The position numbers and the translations under genes are program-made. A stretch of DNA of 12,164 bases from Deltaproteobacteria bacterium (lineage in GTDB: Bacteria; Desulfobacterota; Anaeroferrophillalia; Anaeroferrophillales; Tharpellaceae), in NCBI GenBank assembly GCA_030633185.1, contig DAOVTG010000058.1, positions 1-12,164 of the forward strand, read 5' to 3'. The notes under the pieces are model-generated. The model was not told where the DNA came from and made no database searches. It saw only the letters and a program-made list of their open reading frames with translations. This document shows, one piece after another, positions 1-6,266 of the stretch; the first letter of the stretch is position 1, and the number at the start of each line of letters is the position of its first letter.

Positions 1-19
1 AAGTCCGATCTACTGCGCT

Positions 20-81
20 GTTGTGGTTTTTCAGGCACTCGACATACTACATGTATGGTCTCGCGCCTGAAAAACCACAAC
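20..81. repeat. Perfect 17-bp inverted repeat (long hairpin)
   Basis: The left arm GTTGTGGTTTTTCAGGC (20-36) is the exact reverse complement of the right arm GCCTGAAAAACCACAAC (65-81), with 28 bases between. The spacer contains a further short inverted pair, CATAC (43-47) and GTATG (53-57). Similarity between the two halves continues weakly beyond the perfect arms, through GTA and ATCG blocks, so positions 1-101 look like two diverged copies of one ~48-base sequence facing each other. No U-run follows on either strand, so it is not a typical intrinsic terminator. The element family was not identified. Confidence 0.8.
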
Positions 82-123
82 ATCTTGTATATCGAAATTT
101 TTACTTAGCCATCCCGTGACTTT

Positions 124-228
124 TTACGAGGGCATCAAAGGATCACGGCTGCGGCTTTGCCAACCTTCACCATCACGTTGCAAATAATACTCCTGACCAC
201 CACTGTCGGCAATGATCAGGGCATGGAT
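124..228 (-). pseudogene. Short protein-like reading frame, possible gene remnant or small ORF
   Basis: On the minus strand, 34 sense codons run from just after a TAA (229-231) to a TAA at 124-126. They read IHALIIADSGG, then QEYYLQRDGEGWQ, then SRSRDPLMPS. The composition (GG turn, aromatic pair, charged DGEGW segment) looks like the C-terminus of a real protein, but there is no ATG near the beginning and no in-frame upstream extension. A shorter ORF could begin at a TTG six bases after an AGGAG ribosome-binding-like sequence, giving 19 residues from LQRDGEGW to MPS. An extended -10 box lies upstream at 255-263. I do not recognise a family. It could be a decayed 3' gene end, a leader peptide or chance. 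Confidence 0.25.
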
Positions 229-254
229 TTATCGGATAGTAACGTAAATTGTTT

Positions 255-263
255 ATTATAGCA
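255..263 (-). promoter_or_regulatory. Candidate extended -10 promoter
   Basis: On the minus strand the sequence TGCTATAAT is a perfect TGnTATAAT extended -10 element, with TATAAT at 255-260. No convincing -35 hexamer is seen 16-18 bases upstream, which extended -10 promoters can tolerate. A transcript would start near 248 and run through the short frame at 124-228 and the hairpin at 20-81. Just downstream, CCTGATCA and TGGTCAGG can pair with one wobble to form an 8-bp hairpin with a 13-base loop. A single motif in AT-rich DNA is weak evidence. Confidence 0.35.
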
Positions 264-438
264 ACTTTTTACCAGACCAAAAGAAGTCTATCCAGGTGCC
301 TCCTCGAACTGTCTCGATGCGGGGACATTGCTCCAGGCAGGATGCAAGCCCGAGCCGGGCGGAGCCGTGTACCATTCGAAGTGGGCACACCCCAGAAGTA
401 CTTCCTCGCTCCGCTCACAGCGAACAAAATTCGCCACC
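264..438. other. Intergenic stretch with no convincing gene
   Basis: This stretch holds overlapping short open frames on the plus strand (from 249 and 296), but neither has a ribosome-binding site or a recognisable protein pattern. It contains a small GC-rich hairpin around 349-361 (GCCCG-agc-CGGGC). It also has a GGGGACA block near 320-326, matching the core of the palindrome at 439-500, so the stretch may be decayed mobile-element DNA. I see nothing else in it. Confidence 0.4.
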
Positions 439-500
439 GTCTATTCCGGGGACACCTTACTTAATTCGACTGAATTAAGTAAGGTGTCCCCGGAATAGAC
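439..500. repeat. Perfect palindrome with 29-bp arms, REP/RAYT-like
   Basis: The arms at 439-467 and 472-500 are exact reverse complements separated by GACT (468-471). Each arm carries the core TCCGGGGACACCTTACTTAA or its complement. Perfect long palindromes around GGGGACACC are often seen beside REP-associated tyrosine (Y1, IS200-like) transposases, which suggests a REP/MITE-like element moved in trans. No transposase gene is present in this window. It lies just outside the groEL terminator and could form a cruciform in DNA or a long hairpin in RNA. Confidence 0.8.
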
Positions 501-516
501 GTGTCCCCGGAATAGA
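501..516. repeat. Partial third copy of palindrome arm
   Basis: GTGTCCCCGGAATAGA at 501-516 is a direct repeat of the outer part of the right palindrome arm (484-499) and abuts it directly. The tandem arrangement suggests a second element end or a slipped or partial duplication of the palindrome, as in clustered REP units. Confidence 0.7.
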
Positions 517-524
517 AAAACTAA

Positions 525-561
525 AAAACCCGCAAACGGTGTATTTCCGTTTGCGGGTTTT
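525..561 (-). terminator. Intrinsic terminator of the groESL operon
   Basis: A 15-bp perfect stem (525-539 with 547-561) encloses the seven-base loop 540-546. Read on the minus strand, the GC-rich core CCCGCAAACGG/CCGTTTGCGGG is followed by a T-rich run (TTTTTTAGTTTTT). It lies 50 bases beyond the groEL stop codon, in the right orientation to end the chaperonin transcript. The A-run on the other side means it could also work, less well, in the opposite direction. Confidence 0.9.
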
Positions 562-610
562 GACTTTACTTAAGAGCAATAGCTGGATTGGATCGTAAAC
601 TTTTACAAGC

Positions 611-2263
611 TTACATCATGCCGCCCATGCCGCCCATACCACCAGGCATTCCGCCGCCACCAGCCATGCCGCCACCAGCGTCACTTTCCGGTTTTTCAGC
701 GATGATCGCTTCGGTGGTGATCATCAAACCAGAGATACTGGCCGCATTCTGCAGAGCAATACGGACAACCTTGGTCGGATCGATAACACCGGCTTCAATC
801 AGGTCAGCATATTCGCCGATCGCAGCGTTGAAACCGAAGGCGCCTTTCTCATGTTTGAGACGTTCAACCACAACCGAACCTTCCTGGCCGGCATTGTTAA
901 CAATCTGGCGCAGAGGCTCTTCGATGGCGCGACGAATAATATTGACACCCATCTTCTCGTCATGGGTCATTTCACCCATATCATCCAAGCTGGTGCTAGC
1001 GCGCAACAGAGCCACCCCACCCCCAGGAACAATCCCTTCCTCAACCGCAGCACGGGTTGCATTGAGAGCGTCCTCAACCCGGTCTTTCTTCTCTTTCATT
1101 TCAGTCTCGGTTGCCGCACCAACATTAATAACGGCTACACCACCAATCAGTTTGGCTAGACGCTCCTGAAGTTTTTCACGATCGTACTCGGAGGTCGTCT
1201 CTTCAACCTGGGCCCGAAGCTGTTTGACCCGGCCCTGGATCAAATCCTGAGAACCGGCACCATCAACGATCGTGGTGTTGTCTTTGTCGATGTGAATCCG
1301 TTTGGCTTCACCAAGATCTTCCAGGGAAGCGGATTCGAGTTTTAAACCGATCTCTTCGGAAATCACCTGACCACCGGTGAGGACGGCGATATCTTCGAGC
1401 ATCGCTTTACGACGATCGCCAAAACCCGGGGCTTTAACGGCCACGCAGTTTAACGTACCACGCAGTTTGTTAACGACCAGGGTAGCCAAGGCTTCGCCAT
1501 CGATATCTTCGGCAATCATCAAGAAAGGCCGACTCATCTTGGCAATCTGCTCTAAAATAGGCAGCAAATCTTTCATGTTGCTGATCTTTTTGTCGTGAAT
1601 GAGAATGTAAGGATTCTCAAGCTCGGCAATCATCTTCTCAGTATCGGTAACGAAGTAAGGAGAGAGGTAGCCGCGATCAAACTGCATGCCTTCAACCACT
1701 TCAAGAGAGGTCTCCATCGATTTGGCTTCTTCGACCGTAATCACACCCTCTTTACCAACCTTATCCATGGCTTCGGCAATGATGTTACCGATCGTGCTAT
1801 CGCCATTGGCGGAGATAATCCCAACCTGAGCGATATCTTTATGGGTCGTCGTCGGATTTGACAACTCTTCAAGAGCCTCAACCATTTTGCTTACAGCCAT
1901 ATCGATACCACGTTTGAGTTCCATCGGATTGGCACCAGCGGCAACCATCTTGGAACCTTCACGATAGATAGCCTGAGCCAAAACTGTAGCCGTAGTTGTA
2001 CCGTCACCAGCAACGTCACTGGTTTTGCTGGCAACCTCTTTAACCAACTGAGCCCCAATATTCTCAAACTTGTCGTCAAGTTCAATCTCTTTGGCAACCG
2101 AAACACCATCTTTGGTGATCGTCGGAGAACCGAAAGATTTATCGATAATAACGTTACGACCTTTTGGTCCAAGGGTAACCTTGACCGCATCGGCCAGAAT
2201 ATTGATACCATTCAGGATCGCCTGACGGGCTTCCTGATCAAATTTAATCTCTTTTGCAGCCAT
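611..2263 (-). CDS. groL: Chaperonin GroEL (Hsp60, 60 kDa subunit)
   Basis: GroEL forms the cytoplasmic double-heptamer folding chamber that, capped by GroES, folds non-native proteins using ATP. The 550-residue product has the usual length. ATP-site residues are present: D52 in TKDG, the DGTTT motif at 87-91, and the Asp in VEDALNATR that corresponds to E. coli D398. The chaperonin signature AAVEEGIVPGGG is intact, as is GDRRKAMLEDIAVLTGG in the apical/intermediate region. The C-terminus ends in the typical Gly/Met-rich GGM tail. The ATG start is supported by GGAGG (complement at 2274-2278) ten bases upstream. It lies 71 bases after groES and shares its promoter and CIRCE operator; the intrinsic terminator at 525-561 ends the operon. 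Nothing in the protein looks abnormal. Confidence 0.98.
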   Translation of the reverse strand: MAAKEIKFDQEARQAILNGINILADAVKVTLGPKGRNVIIDKSFGSPTITKDGVSVAKEIELDDKFENIGAQLVKEVASKTSDVAGDGTTTATVLAQAIYREGSKMVAAGANPMELKRGIDMAVSKMVEALEELSNPTTTHKDIAQVGIISANGDSTIGNIIAEAMDKVGKEGVITVEEAKSMETSLEVVEGMQFDRGYLSPYFVTDTEKMIAELENPYILIHDKKISNMKDLLPILEQIAKMSRPFLMIAEDIDGEALATLVVNKLRGTLNCVAVKAPGFGDRRKAMLEDIAVLTGGQVISEEIGLKLESASLEDLGEAKRIHIDKDNTTIVDGAGSQDLIQGRVKQLRAQVEETTSEYDREKLQERLAKLIGGVAVINVGAATETEMKEKKDRVEDALNATRAAVEEGIVPGGGVALLRASTSLDDMGEMTHDEKMGVNIIRRAIEEPLRQIVNNAGQEGSVVVERLKHEKGAFGFNAAIGEYADLIEAGVIDPTKVVRIALQNAASISGLMITTEAIIAEKPESDAGGGMAGGGGMPGGMGGMGGMM

Positions 2264-2334
2264 CGTAAATCAACCTCCAAAATTTATTATAGAGTTCAGA
2301 GAAGAACCCTTTTCATTATGTAGCTTAAAAAATG

Positions 2335-2622
2335 TTAGGCAAGTACGCCGAGAACGTCATCTTCACGCATGATGAGATAGTCTTCACCATCCAGTTTTAC
2401 TTCGGTACCGGCATATTTACCGAAAAGAATCTTGTCGCCGACCTTAACGTCAAGCGGCAGAACCTTGCCGTCTTCAGTCACTTTGCCGTTACCGACAGCC
2501 ATAACTTCACCCTGCATCGGTTTCTCTTTAGCTGCATCGGGAATAATGATTCCGCCTGCGGTTTTATCTTCCTCTTCGAGCCGTTTGACAATGATCCGAT
2601 CCTGTAAGGGTCTGATATTCAT
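2335..2622 (-). CDS. groS: Co-chaperonin GroES (Hsp10)
   Basis: GroES is the heptameric lid of the GroEL chamber. The 95 residues match the normal length. Recognisable parts are the N-terminal IRPLQDRIIVKR strand, the mobile loop around residues 17-32 with the GGIIIP tripod that docks on GroEL, the GxVxAVGNGK segment, and the conserved KVGDKILFGKYAGTEV region. The ATG is preceded by a strong AGGAGG (complement at 2630-2635) seven bases upstream. It is the first gene of the groESL operon, with a sigma-70-type promoter and CIRCE about 90-150 bases upstream. Expression is therefore expected to be heat-inducible through HrcA. Confidence 0.98.
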   Translation of the reverse strand: MNIRPLQDRIIVKRLEEEDKTAGGIIIPDAAKEKPMQGEVMAVGNGKVTEDGKVLPLDVKVGDKILFGKYAGTEVKLDGEDYLIMREDDVLGVLA

Positions 2623-2709
2623 CGTTGTTCCTCCTGATAGGTGTTTTTTGAGATTATTAACAAGTGTAAAATAAGGCTGCCAACTCCGGCAACCTGACTT
2701 ACAAAGTCT

Positions 2710-2736
2710 TTAGCACTCAGGACATCGGAGTGCTAA
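2710..2736 (-). promoter_or_regulatory. CIRCE operator (HrcA binding site)
   Basis: TTAGCACTC (2710-2718), nine bases, then GAGTGCTAA (2728-2736) is an exact match to the CIRCE consensus TTAGCACTC-N9-GAGTGCTAA. It begins about eight bases downstream of the predicted -10 box, so it overlaps the expected transcription start and the first transcribed bases. HrcA bound there represses groESL at normal temperature. hrcA is not in the window. Confidence 0.97.
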
Positions 2737-2744
2737 CAAACGAG

Positions 2745-2773
2745 AATATACTAACGCTCAAATGAAAAATCAA
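2745..2773 (-). promoter_or_regulatory. Sigma-70-type promoter of groESL
   Basis: On the minus strand, TTGATT (-35; complement at 2768-2773) and TATATT (-10; complement at 2745-2750) are separated by exactly 17 bases. The predicted start falls at the upstream edge of the CIRCE element. This geometry is typical of HrcA-regulated vegetative promoters. I see no sigma-32-type promoter. Confidence 0.75.
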
Positions 2774-2902
2774 GGGGGGAGAGAGAAAAAAGTGTGAAGA
2801 ATGTAGGTTAAAGGATGAAGGAGATATAAAATAGATTGCAAACGACTCAACAGGAAAGGTTTTTTTCGGTTTTATTGTGTACTTTCATGGCTATTGATGG
2901 CC

Positions 2903-5098
2903 TTAAGACCACTGTTCACAAAAATTGTAGGTCGAAACGGCAAGATCATCGAGATGCAAGCGATGGGGATTAAGAAAACGGCGGGCAACCGAAGAATCAG
3001 GGGTCCAGGTGAGGTCGACAATTTTTAGTGAGATTGCCGGATTGTGCAAACGCTCGAGAACAGCGATAAGAGAGAAAGGGGTGGAACTAACCAAAGCGCT
3101 GAGGCCATCACGTTTAATGACCATAATCTCTTCACGACGACGAGAAAGAAAATTTTCGTTGCGACGTTTCTGCGGCAGCGGCACCCTAGTCAAAAAAAGA
3201 GGAACAAAACTAAAGACCGTCAAGCCCAATTCAAGGCCTGAAACCGCCTGCAAAGAGTTGATGGTGGTTTCGTCAAGTTCAGGGGTTAGATGAACCAGCA
3301 AAAAACCCTGCTCCGCATAAAAGTCGATAGCCTCTTGATTAGCGGCGTGGAGAAAAGGACCGGTCGCCAGTTTGAAAGCCGCCAAGCCTGGGGCCAAATC
3401 GGAAAAGAGGTCAAGCTGATCCAGGCCGTTAAGATGAAAACGGCGAAATCCGGCTTGAGCCAGCCGCTTAACGATTTCCTCCAGAGGCCCTTTTTGACGG
3501 GGATACCTGAGTGGCGGCAAAGACCACTCAAGCTCAGGATGACGGTGAAAAAGATCCCGTTCACGACCCGCTACCGAAGCCGTCAACCTGCCATTAAGAT
3601 CGAGCGCTACGCGCCAGCCGCGACGTTGCAAAAAAGGTTGAGCAACAGATAAATCAGCCAGTTTGATTAACCATAAAGACTCTTTTCGGCCAACTCCGGC
3701 TTTTGCTTTTTCTCCCGCCCCGATAGCAAAAGGAAGCCGTTTTGCCGCCAAATAACGCCGAGGTCGTTGCGGTTTGGCAACCCGCCCTTTAATCTGATCC
3801 CCGACCGCCTCTTCGATCTGCCGCCGAAACCAGGCTCCACCCCGACGACCATACTGATCACGACTGCCGACCTTAACTAAAAGATCACCAACCTGACAGG
3901 CAAAAGGCACCGGCAAACTGACAATCAGCCCACCACTTTTGGCCGCCCGTTTCTTTTCAATCCGAAAACCATCCTTTAGTGTAAAGGAGTTATCACGACC
4001 ATCCTTACCCTGAGAAATAACCTTTAGCCGATCACCGGAAGCCGGCTCGCGGCTCGAACGCAGTAAAATCCGCCATTTTTTACCGTCCCGGCCCTCTCGA
4101 TTAACCCGACGAATTTTACCGACCACCGCCCCGATGGTCGCGGCTCGTTGCGGTTCGATAATCGTTGCGGGATAACGCCCCGACAAATTCGCCGACGTCG
4201 TGGGCCGGGCATAGGCCTCTTTAAGCTCCTCGGCAAAGGCCTTTCGACTTTTTGGAGCCAACTCGCCACTGTTTTTAATCTCATCAAGGGCACGACGAAA
4301 AACCCCAACCACAACCGAGACATATTGCGAGCCCTTCATGCGACCTTCAATTTTACAGGAAGTAATGCCTAAACGCACGAGCTCCGGCAGAAAATCAAGC
4401 CCACTAAAATCAGCCGGTGAGAAAAAATTACCCTCCTCCCCGGCATGACGATAAGGTCGCCGACAGGGCTGACTACAACGTCCCCGATTAGCACTCTGAC
4501 CGCCGAAGAAACTGCTGAACTGACAAAGCCCGGCAACCGAAACACATAACGCCCCGAAAACAAAAAGTTCGAGCTCGATAGAGCTCTTTTTTGCCACTTC
4601 CTCAATCTCTGCCAACGAGAGTTCGCGTCCTAACACCACCCGCTTACAACCTTCAGTCGCCAACCAATTGGCGCCAGCCGCATTATGAATCGCCAACTGG
4701 GTTGAGATATGGACGGAGAGCTCAGGGAAATCACGGCGTAAGATATTAACCAAACCAAGATCCTGGACAATGACCGCATCGACCTTGATACGGGAGAGCT
4801 CATTAAGAGTTCGGTAAATCTCGTCAAGCTCATCATTGCGAATCAGGGTATTTAAGGCAACATAAAGTTTGACCCCGCGCTGATGGGCATAGAGGGTCAT
4901 CAATTCAAGATCGGAAATGGTGAAATTTTCAGCCCGGGCTCGGGCCGAGAATTTTTTCAGCCCGAGATAGACCGCATCGGCCCCGGCGTCAAGAGCCGCC
5001 ATAAAGGTTTCAAAATTACCGACCGGAGCCAACAGTTCGGGCAACTTCTTCGGCGAACTGTTTGACAAAGAAAATTCAGTCGGCATTTCAGCACTCAT
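2903..5098 (-). CDS. U32 family protein, RlhA-like (probable RNA hydroxylation enzyme)
   Basis: The product has 731 residues. The N-terminal half is the U32 barrel: LPELLAPVGNFETFMAALDAGADAVYLG at 19-46, then the PROSITE-type U32 signature at 177-195 (E-L-F-V-F-G-A-L-C ... G-L-C-Q-F-S). Cysteines C185, C192, C208 and C212 (in NRGRCSQPCR) are spaced as in E. coli RlhA and TrhP, where they are thought to hold an iron-sulfur cluster; CKIEGRMKG follows at 248-256. The long C-terminal half fits the DUF3656-containing RlhA branch (E. coli RlhA ~650 residues) rather than short TrhP (YegQ). Family members, once annotated as collagenase-like peptidases, perform prephenate-dependent hydroxylation of 23S rRNA C2501 (RlhA) or tRNA wobble U34 (TrhP). 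Which RNA this one uses is uncertain. The start lies 12 bases after the selD stop, so it is probably translated from the selD transcript. Its ribosome-binding site is weak; the ATG at residue 5 is an alternative. Confidence 0.85.
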   Translation of the reverse strand: MSAEMPTEFSLSNSSPKKLPELLAPVGNFETFMAALDAGADAVYLGLKKFSARARAENFTISDLELMTLYAHQRGVKLYVALNTLIRNDELDEIYRTLNELSRIKVDAVIVQDLGLVNILRRDFPELSVHISTQLAIHNAAGANWLATEGCKRVVLGRELSLAEIEEVAKKSSIELELFVFGALCVSVAGLCQFSSFFGGQSANRGRCSQPCRRPYRHAGEEGNFFSPADFSGLDFLPELVRLGITSCKIEGRMKGSQYVSVVVGVFRRALDEIKNSGELAPKSRKAFAEELKEAYARPTTSANLSGRYPATIIEPQRAATIGAVVGKIRRVNREGRDGKKWRILLRSSREPASGDRLKVISQGKDGRDNSFTLKDGFRIEKKRAAKSGGLIVSLPVPFACQVGDLLVKVGSRDQYGRRGGAWFRRQIEEAVGDQIKGRVAKPQRPRRYLAAKRLPFAIGAGEKAKAGVGRKESLWLIKLADLSVAQPFLQRRGWRVALDLNGRLTASVAGRERDLFHRHPELEWSLPPLRYPRQKGPLEEIVKRLAQAGFRRFHLNGLDQLDLFSDLAPGLAAFKLATGPFLHAANQEAIDFYAEQGFLLVHLTPELDETTINSLQAVSGLELGLTVFSFVPLFLTRVPLPQKRRNENFLSRRREEIMVIKRDGLSALVSSTPFSLIAVLERLHNPAISLKIVDLTWTPDSSVARRFLNPHRLHLDDLAVSTYNFCEQWS

Positions 5099-5110
5099 AA
5101 CGAATCTATC

Positions 5111-6178
5111 TCATAGAAGTTGGATACGACCAGGATCATTGTCGGTAAACTTCCCCACCGGCCAACAGCCGGCTCCGGCCGCATTAAAACTGCAAATCAC
5201 GGATTCGGCCCCGGCCGGATCGACGGCCAGCAAGAGCCCGCCCGAAGTCTGGGGGTCAAAAAGTAGATCACGCAACACGGGGTCGGCCAAGTCTTCGCCC
5301 AACAGCCGAAAACCAAAATGATCCCGATTACGATGCCCCCCTTCCGGAAACATCCCCATACTGCAAAACTCCTCGGCCCGATCGAGCAGGGGGAGATGAG
5401 CCATTTCAACCCGAACCCCGACCCTATCATCGGCAATCATCTCGGCCAGATGGCCTAAAAAACCAAAACCCGTAACATCAGTACAAGCCCTCACCCACTG
5501 ACGCCAGAAATCGCTATCGTTCTCAGGAGGCAGAACATTAAGCCGCAACATCCACTCCAAAGCCTCGGATATCTCCTCTTCATTAACAAAATCGGCTTTC
5601 AAAGCGGTTGCCAAGACCCCGTTGCCCAGAGGTTTAGTCAACAACAAAATATCACCCGCCAAAGCCCCCTGATTGCGCCAGATCTTATCAGGATGCACCT
5701 CGCCGGTTACCGAAAGACCATACTTTATCTCGGGATCATCGATACTGTGCCCGCCGGCCAAAACCGCACCGGCTTCGGCGATTTTATTGAGGCCGCCAGC
5801 CAGAATCCGCCGCAAAATCTCAGGTTCAAGACATTTAATCGGAAAAGCCACCAGGTTCATGGCGGTCAAGGGAGTCCCGCCCATCGCGTAAACATCACTG
5901 AAAGCGTTAGCCGCCGCAATCTGCCCGAAACGATAGGGATCATCGACCATCGGCGTAAAGAAATCAACCGTCTGAACCAGGGCACGCTCGTCATCAAGCT
6001 GAAAAACCCCGGCATCATCCGCCCCTTCAAGACCAACTAAAAGCCGCTCATCAACCGGCAACACCAACCCCTGCAACACATCCGCCAGCTCCGACGGACC
6101 AATTTTAGCAGCTCACCCGGAGGCCGCCGAGAGGGTGGAGAGTCGAACCTTATCATTTTTTAAATTTTCGTTATTCAT
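5111..6178 (-). CDS. selD: Selenophosphate synthetase SelD, a selenoprotein (Sec22)
   Basis: SelD makes selenophosphate from selenide and ATP, the selenium donor for selenocysteine and selenouridine. The full frame starts at the ATG 6176-6178 and encodes 355 residues, with an in-frame TGA (6113-6115) at codon 22. The N-terminus reads MNNENLKNDKVRLSTL, then SAASG-U-AAKIGP. This matches the active-site pattern of SelD (Cys17-x-x-Lys20 in E. coli; Sec in many anaerobes), with Sec22 and Lys25. Further family blocks are DDAGVF, the TVDFFTPMVDDPYRFGQIAA region, NAFSDVYAMGG, LAGGHSIDDPE, TDVTGFGFLGHL and FDPQTSGGLL. A TAG lies in frame just upstream of the ATG, and ATAGG five bases before it is a modest ribosome-binding site. 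Starting at the GTG at 6079 would remove the catalytic residues, so that shorter call is wrong. A SECIS hairpin follows the UGA. selD lies 88 bases after a kinase gene and 12 bases before the U32 gene. Confidence 0.95.
6071..6112 (-). promoter_or_regulatory. Bacterial SECIS element in selD mRNA
   Basis: Immediately after the Sec UGA, the RNA can fold into a two-part stem. The upper stem pairs GUCCGUC (6099-6093) with GGCGGAU (6086-6080): seven pairs, two of them wobbles. Its hexaloop GGAGCU (6092-6087) starts with GG. The lower stem pairs CUGC (6111-6108) with GCAG (6074-6071) plus two A-U pairs after a bulged U. Twenty bases separate the UGA from the loop. This fits the usual bacterial SECIS rules: loop 16-37 bases from UGA and a G in the first two loop positions. 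SelB would bind here to direct Sec insertion. The fold was made by eye, without energy calculation. Confidence 0.75.
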
Positions 6179-6266
6179 AAAAACCTATCTATCACCAGAT
6201 AACTTCTATCTCGTATTTCCCCAGCCGAGGATCAGCACTGAGCAGAACCATCCGCTCGGTTTTGGC
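6179..6266 (-). other. Kinase-selD intergenic spacer
   Basis: These 88 bases separate the 690-residue kinase stop (TAG, 6267-6269) from the selD ATG. No hairpin with a U-run is seen, so transcription may continue from the kinase genes into selD, and no convincing sigma-70 promoter was found. The kinase frame stays open for 24 codons after the TAG (6195-6266) before a TGA at 6192-6194, ending in protein-like residues (MVLLSADPRLGKYEIEVIW). That run has no ribosome-binding site of its own. Confidence 0.4.

Noticed and set aside
249..478. Overlapping plus-strand open frames of 71 and 60 codons
   Set aside because: No ribosome-binding site, no recognisable protein, and the 3' parts run into the palindrome at 439-500. 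More likely non-coding or decayed element DNA.
588..1169. 193-codon plus-strand open frame opposite the groEL 3' end
   Set aside because: Its Pro/Met-rich start is the complement of the GGM tail of GroEL, and it has no ribosome-binding site or family pattern. It is a shadow of groEL codon bias.
2763..2982. Purine-rich tract with AAGGAG followed by a TTG-initiated plus-strand frame
   Set aside because: The frame is short, has an unusual start and poor spacing, and mostly overlaps the 3' end of the U32 gene in antisense. The composition alone is not evidence of a gene.
2903..5098. Collagenase-type protease function for the U32 protein
   Set aside because: The signature and Cys spacing match the RlhA/TrhP RNA hydroxylation branch, and the protease label is historical. 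No secretion signal is present.
5111..6079. SelD starting at GTG 6079
   Set aside because: This start removes the catalytic Sec22 and Lys25 and has no ribosome-binding site. The longer frame through UGA restores a complete SelD N-terminus.
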